DNA of 64,000 nucleotides from Epiperipatus broadwayi (GCA_028023455.1 JAQFVV010000063.1:3219081-3283080); one strand, 5' to 3'. Counted from the stretch's first letter, positions 35,660-47,787 are shown. A program made the numbers and translations. The notes: generated from the letters alone by a model not told the origin.

Positions 35660-36640
35660 TGGTGAAGAAATTTGTATGAATCCAATGTTTAAGCTCATTA
35701 CTTTTGTGACTAACCCTAGGTCTCATGATGGTTTAAATATAAAGTTAGATAAGATTTTATATCTTTAAAACAATATTATTGGTAATATATTATGGGTTAT
35801 TAATTAGTTGAAGCTGAGTTAGTTCCCTTTTTTGATTATTATTGACAGTCATAAATAAATAAATTTTTGGAAGGTTACAAATGGTAATTAATAGCTTTTG
35901 GTTTTTAACTCTTGACTTGATTTGTGAGCCTAATTGCTTAATAGAGATATTGTTAAGATGATTAAGTAGTAGAGATATAGTATGTATGATAAATGGCTTT
36001 TTTATGTTTTGGCTACAATTAATTGAAAAGGATATAAGTGAACAGTCACTTCAAAAGTATATGGTTATTAGTTTTGGGGTATCATTTCAAGTGGCCAGAT
36101 TAGTTGCATAATCATCAAGTGTAGTCATAAATTTTTTTTATTTATAGTTATAAAAGTATATCAGGAAAAAATTCACATACCAATAGAGAGTTATACATTA
36201 TTTTGGAGTGAAGTAGTTAAATATAATTAGATTATAAGATTAATTTAAAAATATATGTGATATTTTTCTAATAATACATTGTTTTATATGTTGAAAATGT
36301 TCTTGTAGTTGTTTTTTCAAATCATTAAATATTTATTATCCTTTGTGTAATAATATGTGCTATAATAATAAATGATGATGATTTTAATGGAAAATAATGA
36401 AAATTACATATGGTGATTTGATTTATGGTAGATAATAATAAAATGATTAAAATAGACATTTTTAATCGTAGAGATTAATAAACAAATATGAAATAATAAG
36501 AGAGCAGCGTTATTCTTTTGATGTAGAAATTTTATGAATATTGATGTAAAAAAAATAATTATATTTGAGTTTAGTATTATAGTGTTCAGCAAATAATAGA
36601 AAAATGAGTAAGTCAAAAAAAGTTATAAAAAGGGAAATCC
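35660..36640. other. Unassigned sequence upstream of the gypsy remnant
   Basis: The 5' LTR of the element at 36658-41690 would be expected here, but I could not match it to the sequence after the polypurine tract at 41670-41683. Nothing else is supportable. Confidence 0.35.
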
Positions 36641-36657
36641 CTAGTTTTGACTAATTA

Positions 36658-37006
36658 ATGAGTACACAGGAAATATGCCAAGTGATGAAAGATGTATTTA
36701 AGTCATTGAAGTCTATGACTAATAGATTAGATGAAAATGAGTCATCTTTAAATAAGTCAATGGAGTCTTGGAAAGATGAGAGTAAGATGTCTATAAAAAT
36801 TTTAAATAAGTCAATGGAGTCTATGAATAATAGATTACATAAAAATGAGTAGTATTTAAATGAAAAATTTGATGAAAATAAAAGGGAAATGGATTCTTTA
36901 AAAGATGATATGAATGATAAGTTAGATAAATCTATAAAAACTTTAAATTTTAAACTAGATAAGTTTAAAGATGATAATAAAGAATTTTAAGACAAGATTA
37001 AACTAT
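36658..37006 (+). pseudogene. gag-like N-terminal coiled coil
   Basis: The frame reads MSTQEICQVMKDVFKSLKSM, followed by repeated units like LNKSMES and NRLDENE with heptad spacing and many Lys, Asn and Glu, as in a coiled coil. Internal stops occur at 36850 and about 36990. It is interrupted by an HHR-family insertion. The assignment to gag rests on the position upstream of the capsid-like segment and the integrase end; alone it is only a coiled coil. Confidence 0.45.
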
Positions 37007-37124
37007 TGTTATAATAGGCAAAACTCTCTCCATACAGTAGTGCCACTCTAAGCAAGACAAAGTAATCAATGGATGCCAGAAGGCTTGTGCATAAAATCCC
37101 TATCTAGTGCCTACTCATCCAATA

Positions 37125-37166
37125 TTCCCAAACTAGTTTCTGGCTTATAGCCTTCGTCAGTGAGGA
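37125..37166 (-). ncRNA. Hammerhead motif, main family, locus 3 minus unit
   Basis: CTGACGA, stem II GGC/GCC with loop TATAA, GAAAC, loop UA, GUU cleavage triplet. Stem I has only four good pairs next to the core. Confidence 0.6.
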
Positions 37167-37679
37167 GCCTTGGATCTGAGAGCACTGCACCTAGATCTTA
37201 GGATCTAATGCAACCCTCCAGCAGCCACCTTTTAACTCTATATAACTACTAAACTATGAGAATAAAATTGAAAAAGATATTTTCAGTCTAAGCTCAATAG
37301 CTCAAGCCTTCTGGCATCCATTGATTACTCTGTCTTGCTTAGAGTGGCACTACTGTATGGAGAGAGTTTTGCCTATTATAACAACAGTTATGAGCAAGCA
37401 TGGAAGATAGTGATCATGTTATGTTTTAAGGTTTAATACCAATCCTTCCTTATAGGAAGGTGGTGGCTATGGTTGTAAAAGAGCCAAAGACACCAAAATG
37501 TATGGGTGTTGAACTGAGTTCAGACCCATATGACTATTTGAGCTATTGAGCTTAGATTGAAAATATGTGTGTTTTCAATTTTATTCTCATAGTTTAGTAG
37601 TTATATAGAGTTAAAATGTGGCTGCTGGAGGGTTGCATTAGATCCTAAGATCTAGGTGCAGTGCTCTCAGATCCAAGGC

Positions 37680-37721
37680 TTCTCACTGACGAAGGCCATA
37701 ATCCAGAAACTAGTTTGGGGA
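37680..37721 (+). ncRNA. Hammerhead motif, main family, locus 3 plus unit
   Basis: Cores CTGACGA and GAAAC and a GUU triplet are present; stem II (GGC against TCC) has only two pairs. Confidence 0.5.
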
Positions 37722-37839
37722 TAATGGATGAGTAGGCACTAGATAGGTATTTTATGCACAAGCCTTCTGGCATCCATTGATTACTCTGTCTTGCTTAGAG
37801 TGGCACTACTATATGAAGAGAGTTTTGTGATGTTTTAAA

Positions 37840-39428
37840 ATTGAACTATATATGGAATAATTGGAAGTGAGAATGAATCAGTTTGTTATGGAGAATAAAG
37901 AATCAATGGATGTTCAATTTCAAGAGTTTAGGAACAACAACTAAGAGAAGTTATGAATCATTTAAATATGATAGAAGGTAATTGTAAAATGGGAAATAAG
38001 GTCATTAATAGTAAGATATTTGAATTAAATCAGGTCTTCACATCTTATAAAGAGAAAACTAATGAAAAATTTATTCAAAGAATGGAAGAAGTGGAATCAT
38101 ATAATCAAAAAAACATGTAGTGGTATAGCAGATTTAGAGACTTGAATTGAAGTAGTAATGAAAAAATGTGTAGAAGTTAAAGAGAATACTAATCGTAATT
38201 GTATAAAAATAAGTGAAGAATTAAAGATTGAGATTTTAGAGTGATTAAAACATATGACAGGTAACATTATGGAGAACCATAAGTTTACATCTAAAGTAGG
38301 GGATCAGATGAAGAAATTTCAAAAAGATTGTTGATGATAATTTAGATAAATATAGTTCATAGTCAAATCAGAAAAAAATAATGGATCAAATTTTAAGCGA
38401 GTTAAGAAAGGAATAATAAAGATTACATGGTTGAATTATTTGAAAATGTAAATGTACAGTCTAAATTGCAATATTTTTGTTTAAGGCTTGAGGAAGTAGA
38501 GAATAACACTTTAGTTATGATTTCTGATACGATAAATCTTTGTAAAGAGAATAAAGCTAGACTGCAGAGTCATATCTTAGAAAAGATAGAGGTATCAAAT
38601 CCTATTCTAGTAGATAATGTAGGATGAACTAAAGTAAAAGTATTTTTTTTTATTAAAGATATGAATGTTTCTAACCCTATGGCCTTACACTTTATTAGGA
38701 TAAAGCCTTTTTGAGGGGATTAAATGGAAAACCCTATGGAATTTCTTCATTCTTGAGGAATGATTTTCTTTGTGCCCTCTAACAGAAAAAAGAAAAGCTG
38801 GATATTTCTATTATGATCTTTATGCAGCTTCTAAATATTGGTGTCAGTCTCTTTTTGATAAGCCTGTTACCTATGGCAACTTTAAGTATATAATGCTTGC
38901 TATTTTTTGGTATAATGATAAACAAGAATAATATGTACTATCAAATTACCAGGAAAAATAGCAAAGGATTTATGTAAATTTTTCTGGGGACAGGCAGTTA
39001 AACATAAAAATTTTACTGGTTTTCCTCTCTTGGATCATCAAATTGTTAGAATTATTCATCATAATCTCCCTATAAATATAGAGCAGATATTAATAGCTGC
39101 TGGTCATGGTTCAATTGAGGAAGTGATGAAAGTTATGAATGCTTTTGAGATTATTGAGCAGATGTACAAGAGCAGGTCTAGAGGCATGAAATAGATTTAA
39201 TTATTCTTTATCTAATATCCAAGTTGTGCCTGTGTCATCTAGTAAAATAGTTAGGAATAGATGATATTTGGGTAATACAGAGCAGTCATCACATATCCGA
39301 ATGATAATACTCATAGAAGGCACCCTAAAATGAAGTGAAGCAAGTTCTTATAAATAATAATAAACAATCAACTAGTGGTATAACTACAATTAAGAAAAAA
39401 TCTGGTAGTAAAGCAAAACATAAATTTA
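37840..39428 (+). pseudogene. gag remnant: coiled coil and capsid-like region
   Basis: The first part (to about 38630) continues the coiled coil in broken frames, including 38427-38627 (MVELFENVNVQSKLQYFCLR and on). The second part (about 38810-39160) has capsid-like residues (AASKYWCQSLFDKP, then LLDHQIVRIIHHNLPINIEQ and GSIEEVMKVMNAFEII), the pattern of the gypsy gag C-terminal helices. A basic tail (KKKSGSKAKHKF) follows before the next insertion at 39429. Many stops and frameshifts. Confidence 0.5.
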
Positions 39429-40408
39429 AGCCAATAAACATAAAATGATCACTATTTCTTATGCTTGCTTTTAGCTGTTATTAAAACAGGCAAAACTCTC
39501 TATATGTATTGCCACTCAGTGCAAGCCAGAGTAATCAATGGATGCCAGAAAGCTTGTGCATAAAATCCCTATCTAGTTTTTACTCAGCCAATATCCCCAG
39601 ACTAGTTTCTGGCTTGTGGCCTTTGTCAGTGAGAATCCTTGGATCTGAGAGCACTGCACCTAGATCTTAGAATCTAATGCAACCCTCCATCAGCCAAGCA
39701 GCCACTTTTTATCTCTACTTAACTACAAAAGTAAGAGATTTAATATTTTCAATCTAAGCTCATCAGCTTATAAAGTCATATAGATCTGAACTCAATTCAG
39801 TAACTATACATTTTGGTGTCTTTGGTTCTTTAATAACCATTAGACAGGATTTGTTTTAATCCAATAAACATCACATGATCACTATTTCTAACATCCATTG
39901 ATTACTCTGACTTGCACTGACTGGCAATACATATAGAGAGTTTTGCCTGTTTTAATAACAGCTAAGAGCAAGCATAAGAAATAGTGATCATGTGATATTT
40001 ATTGTTTTAAAACCAATCCTGCCTTATAGGATAGTGGTACCTATGGTTATTAAAGAACCAAAGACACCAAAATGTATAGGAACTAAACTGAGTCCAGACC
40101 TATATGACTATATAAGCTGATGAGCTTGGATTGAAAATATTATGGTGTTTTCACTTTAAGGCTCATAGTTTTGTAGTTAAGTAAAGATAAAAGGTGGCTG
40201 CTAGAGGGTTGTATTAGATTTTATGATCTAGGTATAGTGCTCTCAGATCCAAGGCTCCTCACTGATGAAGGCCACAAGCCATAAACTAATCTGGGGATAT
40301 TGAATGAGTGGACAATACATGGGGATTTTATATACAAGCCTTCTGGCATCCATTGATTATTCTGACTTGCACTGAGTGGCAATATGTATAGAGAGTTTTG
40401 CCTGTTTT
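39429..40408. mobile_element. HHR-family element, locus 4, inside gypsy remnant
   Basis: Perfect 14 bp duplication AAAACATAAATTTA (39415-39428 and 40409-40422). A minus unit (to about 39880) and a plus unit face each other, with the centre near 39890. Both HHRs have one core mutation: minus at 39594-39635 (CTGACAA) and plus at 40256-40297 (TAAAC in place of GAAAC). It is old or no longer able to cleave. Confidence 0.8.
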
Positions 40409-40435
40409 AAAACATAAATTTATCACATTAAACTA

Positions 40436-40597
40436 ATAATTTACTAAGGCTGTAACCTTAGAAATAAGCGTCTGAAAAATACGAAGGTAGGGACCTCTAT
40501 AGGTCTTAAAAACACAAGCTTACGCTATGAATTTCTAAGGTTACAGCCTTAGTAAATTATTACTTAATATAATAATGGGCGTTTAATAAAATTTATA
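40436..40597. mobile_element. Fold-back element with a 14 bp duplication
   Basis: Perfect duplication ATCACATTAAACTA at 40422-40435 and 40598-40611 around 162 bp. The ends are inverted repeats (TTTACTAAGGCTGTAACCTT and complement), and the centre has AATACGAAGGTAGGGACCTC. The same central string is found in the larger palindrome at 42022-42206. Confidence 0.75.
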
Positions 40598-40611
40598 ATC
40601 ACATTAAACTA

Positions 40612-41048
40612 GGCAAATTCTTGCATAGAAGTTTTTTATTACAGGAACCTTATGCTAATATAAAGAGGAACAATTAGATGTTAAATACTCTTGATTTGGA
40701 TATTCATTATCTCAAACCTTTGTTTTAGGATAATCACCTATACCATTTTGGAGGAAACAAATAGCAGTGATGATCTTGATAGGGCTAGAAAAAAGTTACA
40801 GATTGGCTAATAAAATGATAAGACAATCTAAGATTAACCAAATCTATTTTAGATCAATGATCTCGTACTTATACATACTCCTCATGTTAGCAATATCCAA
40901 AGAAAGCACTTGTATGAAGTTTCTTAGTTTATATGAGGGTCCTTTTAAAATTAGTAGTCAGATAGGTGAGAATGCTTTTATGCTCTCAACTCCTAATGGT
41001 TATAAAAAAACATATAATGCATGGAGTTTAGTTCTTACCCACCAGTAA
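40612..41048 (+). pseudogene. Ty3/gypsy integrase C-terminal remnant
   Basis: The frame at 40767-41048 ends with KFLSLYEGPFKISSQIGENA, followed by FMLSTPNGYKKTYNAWSL. This matches the small beta-barrel after the integrase core in gypsy elements (usual form KF..KYEGPYKI...G.NAY.L, then HV.QLK). The upstream sequence to 40612 is frame-broken. The catalytic D,D,E core is not present, so this is a remnant. It supports the LTR-element assignment of the whole 36.6-41.7 kb stretch. Confidence 0.6.
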
Positions 41049-41127
41049 ATATAAATGATATTTAATTATTCTCATTTAAAGTACAATATTAATTTGATCT
41101 TTTAAATTTAGAGTATTATAATATTAA

Positions 41128-41488
41128 AACAGGCAAAACTCACTATATGTATGATGGGCTTGAATTGAAAACATTAAAGTATTTTCAGTTTAAGACTCAT
41201 AGTTTTGTAGTTAAATGGAGATAAAAAGTGGTTGCTGGAGGGTTGCATTAAATCCTAAGATCAAGATGCAGTGCTCTCAGATCCAAGGCTCCTCACTGAT
41301 GAAGGCCACAAGCCAGAAACTAGTCTGGGGATATTGGATGAGTAGGCACTAGATGGGGATTTTATGCACAAGCCTTCTGGCATCCATTGATTACTCTAGT
41401 TTGCTGTGTGCGGCATATGTATAGTGAGTTTTGCCTGTTTTAACAACAGTTATACACAAGCATAAGAGATGGTGATCATGTGATGTTT
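41128..41488 (+). mobile_element. HHR-family element, locus 5 (short copy)
   Basis: Perfect 13 bp duplication ATTATAATATTAA (41115-41127 and 41489-41501). A short minus-oriented end (AACAGGCAAAACTC) is fused directly to a plus unit that contains an intact HHR, ending with GATCATGTGATGTTT. Confidence 0.8.
41290..41331 (+). ncRNA. Hammerhead ribozyme, main family, locus 5 (predicted intact)
   Basis: Identical over the whole motif to the copy at 8730-8771: stem I TCCTCA/TGGGGA, CTGATGA, stem II GGC/GCC, GAAAC, loop UA, GTC. Confidence 0.75.
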
Positions 41489-41669
41489 ATTATAATATTA
41501 ACTGGAAAATAACATTAATCATCAGTAATATCAGAATAAGAGACATTTTTCTTTAAATTCAATGGTAGAATAAATAAATAGATTTATAAAATACTTGTGG
41601 GTATTATAATATAAAATATTTAGGTATCAAATTAATTAAATAGAGTTTACATTTTAATTTTTCTATTTG

Positions 41670-41683
41670 ATGGGGAGGGATAT
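41670..41683 (+). promoter_or_regulatory. Polypurine tract candidate of the gypsy element
   Basis: GATGGGGAGGGATA is a lone purine-rich run downstream of the integrase remnant. LTR elements use such a tract to prime plus-strand DNA just before the 3' LTR. Confidence 0.45.
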
Positions 41684-42021
41684 TGTAATCTTTTCATTTG
41701 ATGGGTTCTCTAAAAAGACAAGTAGTTTCATTAAAATTATCAAAATTTTAAATTTTATACAGTTTGTAAATGTATATATTTGAAAGTAAATATTTATTAA
41801 GTATTAGTGTATTTCATGGGGAGTTGAGATGTAGGATATTAATCACACATTTACTACTAAATAGTATAAATTGTATACATCAATAGTAATATGATTTTAT
41901 AATTACAGATTAAAATCAGTTATATTTGTTAAAGTTAATAGCTTTAATTTAAATTATGTGTGTGAAAAGTTTTAATGCAGCTACAATTTGATTTTTATAA
42001 ATTTATTTAACACACATTAAT

Positions 42022-42206
42022 TACGTAAGTAATATTTACTAAAGCAATAAATCTTTAACATGTGCGCTTGAAAATACGAAGGTAGGGATCTCTACAGGTC
42101 TTAACCACCAAAGAGTAAGCTTGTGGTTAAGACCTGTAGAGGTCCCTACCTTCGTATTTTCAAGCACACATGTTTAAAGGTTTATTGCCTTAGTAAATAT
42201 TAATTT
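42022..42206. repeat. Near-perfect palindrome related to the fold-back element
   Basis: Arms at about 42022-42106 and 42121-42206 (TAATATTTACTAAAGCAATA and complement; inner part GGTAGGGATCTCTACAGGTC). The ends (TTTACTAAGGC-like) and the centre match 40436-40597. Confidence 0.75.
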
Positions 42207-42354
42207 GATTTTTAACAATTATTGAATTTATTTTATTTTTTTGGATATGTTACATTTAAAAGAAGTTGATTAAATATAAATTAATGTGATTAAATCATTT
42301 AATAACTGAAACACAGGCTTATTATATACCTGTGTCTATATATGTAATATAAGG

Positions 42355-42560
42355 TATATGAGCACAGACTTTCAGATGACCCATCACTCTCCACTCTATC
42401 TAATAACACCGATACATTCAAGCACATATATGCTGAAGAGATAAATAATCACGAATATTAGTATTTCATGCTAAACCAGCAATCATCAGTTGGTCCAGAT
42501 TATCATCTCCCACACATATATACTATAAGTGCTCAGATATATATATTGTAACATAATTTA
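42355..42560 (-). repeat. Second HHR/tRNA-like family, minus-strand part
   Basis: An inverted match to 45930-46140, 3.4 kb away, and related to the arms of 4113-4738. The HHR-like motif at 42452-42495 (minus) has CTGATGA and TGAAAT with stem II TGCT/AGCA, but stem I is broken. Confidence 0.6.
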
Positions 42561-42799
42561 AAGGTCGTTCAAAATTAAAGTAGTTCAAAAGATATTACCA
42601 TACCTGAGTAGTCTACAATATATAAGATCATAATATTTAAAATAACTTGGATTTCTCAAGTAAACACTATCTCAATAATTATAAGCAAATTATTAATAAC
42701 AAGTATTATAACTCAGGTATACAGACAGTAATCTTATCCACTTTCATTTCTTGGTTTGATGTTAAGTGCATGTTTAAACAAATACTAAGTGAATATGGT

Positions 42800-42900
42800 C
42801 TAGCAGGGTGCCACTAGATTATCTGAATCTAGACACGGTTATATCTAATAACCTTTCACATGTACCGGGTTTAAATCCCTTCTTGGTACTTTATTTCTAA
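42800..42900 (+). repeat. tRNA-derived SINE-like remnant
   Basis: GTCTAGCAGGGTGCC (A-box-like) and GGGTTTAAATCCC at 42867-42879 (B-box-like). No acceptor stem. Confidence 0.4.
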
Positions 42901-45835
42901 TAAAAATGGGAGATTTTGCTTTTTGAGCCATATCACTATATGCACTAATATTTAGTTAAAAGTAAAACATCTTTAAACCAAAGTGGAGTATATTAGACAT
43001 AAATCACTTCTCAGATCTTAGCATAACAAATGTGTTTCAATATTTTTATAAGTTTACTAGCTCAGATTATATATAACTAATTTAGGATGGCAATTCACTC
43101 ATCCTTGCATGAAATAGATGACAGGATGTGGTTATAATAATACTAAGAGATCACTAAATATTATGAAATTAATATTTATTTATGGCCTTTAAACATTTAA
43201 ACAGCTCATTAATTAAAACGTTGATGACGATGATGATGATGATAATAATAATGATAATGACAAGGGTTTCAACTACAGCTCTAGGACTAAGCCTAAACAT
43301 AAAACTAATTTTTATAAAGAAATTCATAATTATTGCTTAATTTTATCATACTTACTTATATCTTAAATAACTAATATTCAACCATTGATGATGATGAATA
43401 ATCACACTTAACAAAGACTACACTTAATGAAATATATACGCCTCGTTTAATAAAACAAACTAATATTTATTACTGCATTTCTAACATATACATAAAAATT
43501 TCTAGATAAACATGAAAATTGACATGAATAATAATAATGATAATAATTGATTATATTACAATCCTCAGATTAATTTCAAGTTCTTTCCCCTTTCCCTTCA
43601 AATGTATATTGTATTAAGTGGGATGTCACATTGACCATGATTTTCACTCCATGAGAACAGTATTTCAAGAAAAAAAAAATATTATCTGCTTATTAGCACA
43701 CATACTTTATAAATCTAACATGTAAGTAGAATGTAAAAGAAAATGTTAATAGAATTGAAAGAGCAAGTTTTAGAAACAAGTTTTAAATTATTTTCTCCCC
43801 CGCTCTTCTACCTCTGAAATGCTATACTTAACTTGAAACAAAATAATCTAATATTCTAATACTACTCCTTATTTCACATTCACTCGCAATTATACACATA
43901 TAAAAATATTATTATGTATGTGCGTGTTTTATCCCATAATAACAAAATATTATTTAAAACCAAAATAATAATAATATATTAGTTAAAACTAAAATCATAA
44001 TACCATAAAAAAAATTGTTTTACACATTAATATTTTTCATAACTGTAAAATTAATAAACAAATAATTTTCATACATTCAAGATCATTTATGAAGCTCAAA
44101 GTTATTATTAGTAAGACATTCTTGTTTTTAATCGATATGAATAGTCTTTAAAAGTTCTTTAAATAAAATATACCACTTTATTGCTAAAATGTTTATTAAG
44201 ACTCTGATATCATAAAGAAAATAGATATAAAAAGTCATATTACCGATCTTTTGTTTGTGGCGAATTTCCAAGGGTTCAAACTTGTCTTGTATAATGTCTA
44301 TATTTCTGCAGCTACCATTTCTGTTTTACTGGGAACAATCTTTTTCTTGAGGTGTATAACTATTTGATGATGATGACTCTATTGAGGTTATTTGCTTTAG
44401 TGGATAATTTGGAAATCATTATATTAATTTTTCTTCTCTTCCTGTCAAGCATGATTCTTAGTGGATGAAATACAGCAGTTGTTTTCACATTTATAAATTT
44501 TCTTGAGTTTAAAATCAGTTGCTGGAACAATGAATTGGACTTGATGATTAATATTTATCAGTAGATTAATTCATCTTCTTTGAATGCAGGTGAATGCTTT
44601 CTTCCTTCTATTAAAAACATCTTATTTCTCTGGTCAGTTGAAAGGTGTAGAATATTATTTTAGACAAAACATCTTTTCTTTCCTTTGTGATGTGCAGCTT
44701 CCCCAGATGGTCCGGAAAAGATGGGACATACATATAATTTTTCTAGCCAGCCATTTCTTATATTTTCAACATTCAATTTAATAGTTTAATAATCTGAATC
44801 ATAATCACAATAATAATAATTCCCGACAGCTTTTTATATCCAATTTTTAGCTAACTTAACCAATCAGAGATAGCGTCACTTGCTATTTTTGGACAAATTC
44901 GTTTTAATTAGATCTCTAATTTATTTTCAACTAAATTATTTTTCACTGAAAAGTTTAATCCTTTTTCCAGACACTTTTGTTTTAAAAAAATAGACTTAAT
45001 CCTTATTTCCTTTTTTTTTTCTAGGTAACATTTCAAATTTTTGAGCTTCCTTCTTTAGATCTTAAGATAAGACAATTTCAAAATTAGAGCTCCCACCCAG
45101 ATTAAGCTCCCGAAGTAACAAACAATCATTTACAAAAAAAAACAAAATTGCTACAAAGATAGATATCTGATTAAACAGATTTTCCTTGTTTAACATAAAA
45201 TTGTACAAAAAAAATAATTTGACAGATTTAATCCTTCCTTTTCTTTCAATATTTAGTAAATGTAAATTTCTGTATGTAATGTATACACATCCTTCATTCT
45301 TTCAAATCATTCATAAACTAACATTAAATAATATAATTGCTAGCTTAGTAATTATAACCCTATTATTTAAAATTAAATCTGTAACTTTTAAATCCCAATT
45401 ACATTTATAGAAAAGCAAAATAGAAGTATAGAATAAGATATTAGAATTGATCAATCATAGGTTAGTTTTAAAGAAAGTTAAAATGTTGAATATTTGAAAT
45501 ATAAAACAATTAAATAGTTTACACATACATTGCCTATACGTATGCGTTATAACTTTGCTTTTTAAAGAAAAATTAAAATTTTAAATATTAAATGTGTGTA
45601 CTGCTCTTTTTGAGATTTATTAACACACAAACAAGTAAAGCATATAATTATTGCCCCACTCTCTCTCTGTTTAAAGCTTTTAGAACTGGACCTTGTAGGG
45701 TTTAAACTTGGATGCCCTACAACTTCCTTTATGGTTATATAAAAATGTGATGATGATTTTGTTTTACACTTTCTTACATGCACATTACTATAAATTTGGC
45801 TAGTGACCAAATTGTAATGGCACAATATTATGACA
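42901..45835. other. Unassigned AT-rich sequence
   Basis: Includes a (GAT)n/(AAT)n microsatellite near 43223-43260. A weak minus-strand B-box-like string lies near 45700 (AAGTTTAAACCC). Short open frames lack support. Confidence 0.35.
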
Positions 45836-45839
45836 GACA

Positions 45840-46150
45840 TTTCATCATCAGACTTTCAATTAGATGGACGGTTGAAGTGTTGGAGTGTGTAGTAGATTTG
45901 AGCCTGTCCATTAAAGTATGAAGATTGTCTATCTTAATATATATATATCTGAGCACTTATAGTATATATGTGTGGGAGATGATAATCTGGACCAACTGAT
46001 GATTGTTGGTTTAGCATAAAATATGTATATTGGTGATTATTAATCAATTCAGCATATATGTGCTTGAGTGTATCGATGTTATTAGATAGAGTGGAGAGTG
46101 TTGGGTCATCTGAAAGTCTGTGCTCATATACCCTATATTAAATCATTTAA
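45840..46150 (+). repeat. Second HHR/tRNA-like family, plus-strand copy
   Basis: Matches the right arm of 4113-4738, including the CATCATCAGACTTTCA start. The HHR motif at 45991-46034 has stem I ACCAA/TTGGT and CTGATGA, but the second core is AAAA instead of GAAA. Confidence 0.65.
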
Positions 46151-46780
46151 ATAAATAAATTCTATTTAAAAATAAATATATATTGTATTAAATGTAATAT
46201 TATGAATTTATACATGATAATATAAAGTGTTTAAGAAACTTTAGTAATATTGTAAATTAAATCAAATATGACATGCTATTTTCTATGTAAAAAAAAAAGT
46301 TTATTAAATGTTCAATTTTTAAGTTAGTTTTAAAATAAATATCTAATCAGAATCAAGAGATTGTTAATGTTTACAGTCAGTGTTTAATAGAAAAAAAAGC
46401 AAGATGATTTTTTTAAAAAAGGGGAGAAAAAAGATAATAAAAAATAATAACTATAAGAGATGGTAATCCTTTTTTATTGTGAAAAAATTAAATCTATTTA
46501 AAGCTTGATTTTGAAATTTCAGAAATGTGATAAATATTGCTGAATATGTATAAGTAAAGTATAATTTAATAATAATAATGGATTAAATTAACAAATACTT
46601 CATCAGGAGAAAGGCTTTGACTTCTGCTATTCATTCACTTGGGGACAAAGCTTGAAACAAAAGTTCTACCATGATTTTGGGGGAAATGCTTTTTTTAGAT
46701 CAAATATTGGAATATAAATGTACTCAAAACTTTAGAAAAATACTTGTAACTATTGACACTTGTTTCATTAATTTTTTAAT
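46150..46780. other. Unassigned AT-rich sequence
   Basis: No feature could be supported. Confidence 0.35.
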
Positions 46781-46788
46781 TTTGTCAA

Positions 46789-46862
46789 ACCGTGGTAGCC
46801 TATCGGTTAGCATAGCTGCCGTCCAAGCAGCTGGCCCAGGTTTGCTTCCCAGTCAACGCTTA
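46789..46862 (+). repeat. tRNA-like SINE head or tRNA pseudogene
   Basis: GTGGTAGCCTATCGGTTAGC (A box region), then CCGTCCAAGCAGCTGGCC and CAGGTTTGCTTCCCAG (B-box-like), in a patch far more GC-rich than its surroundings. The ends do not form an acceptor stem and an A-rich tail follows, so it is more likely a SINE head than a gene. Confidence 0.5.
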
Positions 46863-46869
46863 GACATAT

Positions 46870-47535
46870 ATAAAAAAGTATTTAAAAATTAATCAATTAT
46901 TTGTTTAATAATAGACTTGATTTAAATCTTAAAGAATTGTTAATAAAGAAATGTTTAGTAAGATTTAAATAAATTGCTGTTTGTTATAATTATCAGAAGT
47001 ATTAACATAAGAAGAATTAAGCATATTTTATAGAAGCAAGATAATGATATTGTTATAAATAATAAAACTTTATTAAAATATAATTGATATGATATATAAA
47101 AATCATATGATAAATATCCATTATCATATAAAGTAAAATAATTGGGTCTGAAGAAAAAAACTTATATAATTCTTTAAAGGTTTTAAAATGATTGATAAAA
47201 TTTTTCTATAATAAAGTATAGAATGAAAGATAAGTGAAGAAATATGAAAAAATTAATAGATGAAAATTGCTCATATGTATTAAAACTATATTATAAACAT
47301 ATGGAATCATATTTGACTAGATTTATAAAATATAATCCATAATTAAAATTTAAATGTTGATGCAAATAAATGTTTTTATAATGATTAATATAACTTTCAA
47401 ATGTAAGATTTAAAAAGAAAATGTTTAAAGTAATAAAAAAAAGGGTAGTTGTGACTTACACCCCATGTGGCCTCTTTCAGTGTCACCCACAGAAATATCC
47501 AGAGTAGGGGCCCAAAAGCATACGATGCAAAGTTC
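46870..47535. other. Unassigned AT-rich sequence
   Basis: No feature could be supported up to the GC-richer patch that begins near 47450. Confidence 0.35.
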
Positions 47536-47538
47536 CAG

Positions 47539-47787
47539 CCACTAGATGTCGCTGTTCTCCATGTGTACGCACCAGTAGTGGGACAGAAGCAGACAACGCA
47601 AAGTTCCAGCCGCTAGATGGCGCTGTTCACCATGCATACACACAGTAACCTTATGCCAAGTAGCTGCCAGCACTATTGCCCGCTTGGTGGCGCTGTTAGC
47701 CATAGGTAAACCGATCCAGCTTACATCGAGCTTACATCCTTGGCTAAACAGCAATCACCTAGCATACTAGCCCAGTAGGTGGCGCTG
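47539..47787 (+). promoter_or_regulatory. Cluster of four CTCF-like motifs, left end of the large palindrome
   Basis: Four same-orientation copies of a 16-base string: CCACTAGATGTCGCTG (47539), CCGCTAGATGGCGCTG (47610), CCGCTTGGTGGCGCTG (47680) and CCAGTAGGTGGCGCTG (47772). The pattern resembles the core CTCF site (AG[AG][TG]GGCGC). Spacing is 71, 70 and 92 bases. They lie in a GC-rich island that stands out from the flanks. Binding is a prediction. Confidence 0.5.

Larger units (their letters stand above)
37007..37839. mobile_element. HHR-family element, locus 3, inside gag
   Basis: An inverted pair of units followed by a second plus unit. Flanks ATTAAACTAT (36997-37006) and ATTGAACTAT (37840-37849) look like a worn target-site duplication. 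The minus HHR at 37125-37166 keeps both cores and stem II GGC/GCC, with a weaker stem I. The plus HHR at 37680-37721 has CTGACGA and GAAAC but a broken stem II. Confidence 0.7.
36658..41690 (+). mobile_element. Decayed Ty3/gypsy LTR element with nested insertions
   Basis: In order: coiled-coil gag N-terminus (36658-37006), HHR-family element (37007-37839), more gag (37840-39428), HHR-family element (39429-40408), short remnant, fold-back element (40436-40597), integrase C-terminus (about 40612-41048), HHR-family element (41128-41488), and a polypurine tract GATGGGGAGGGATA at about 41670-41683. Protease, RT, RNase H and the integrase core are absent, so pol is internally deleted. Confidence 0.6.

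Noticed and set aside
46789-46862. Functional tRNA gene
   Set aside because: A and B boxes are present but no acceptor or anticodon stem closes properly, and an A-rich tail follows, so it is listed as a SINE-like head.
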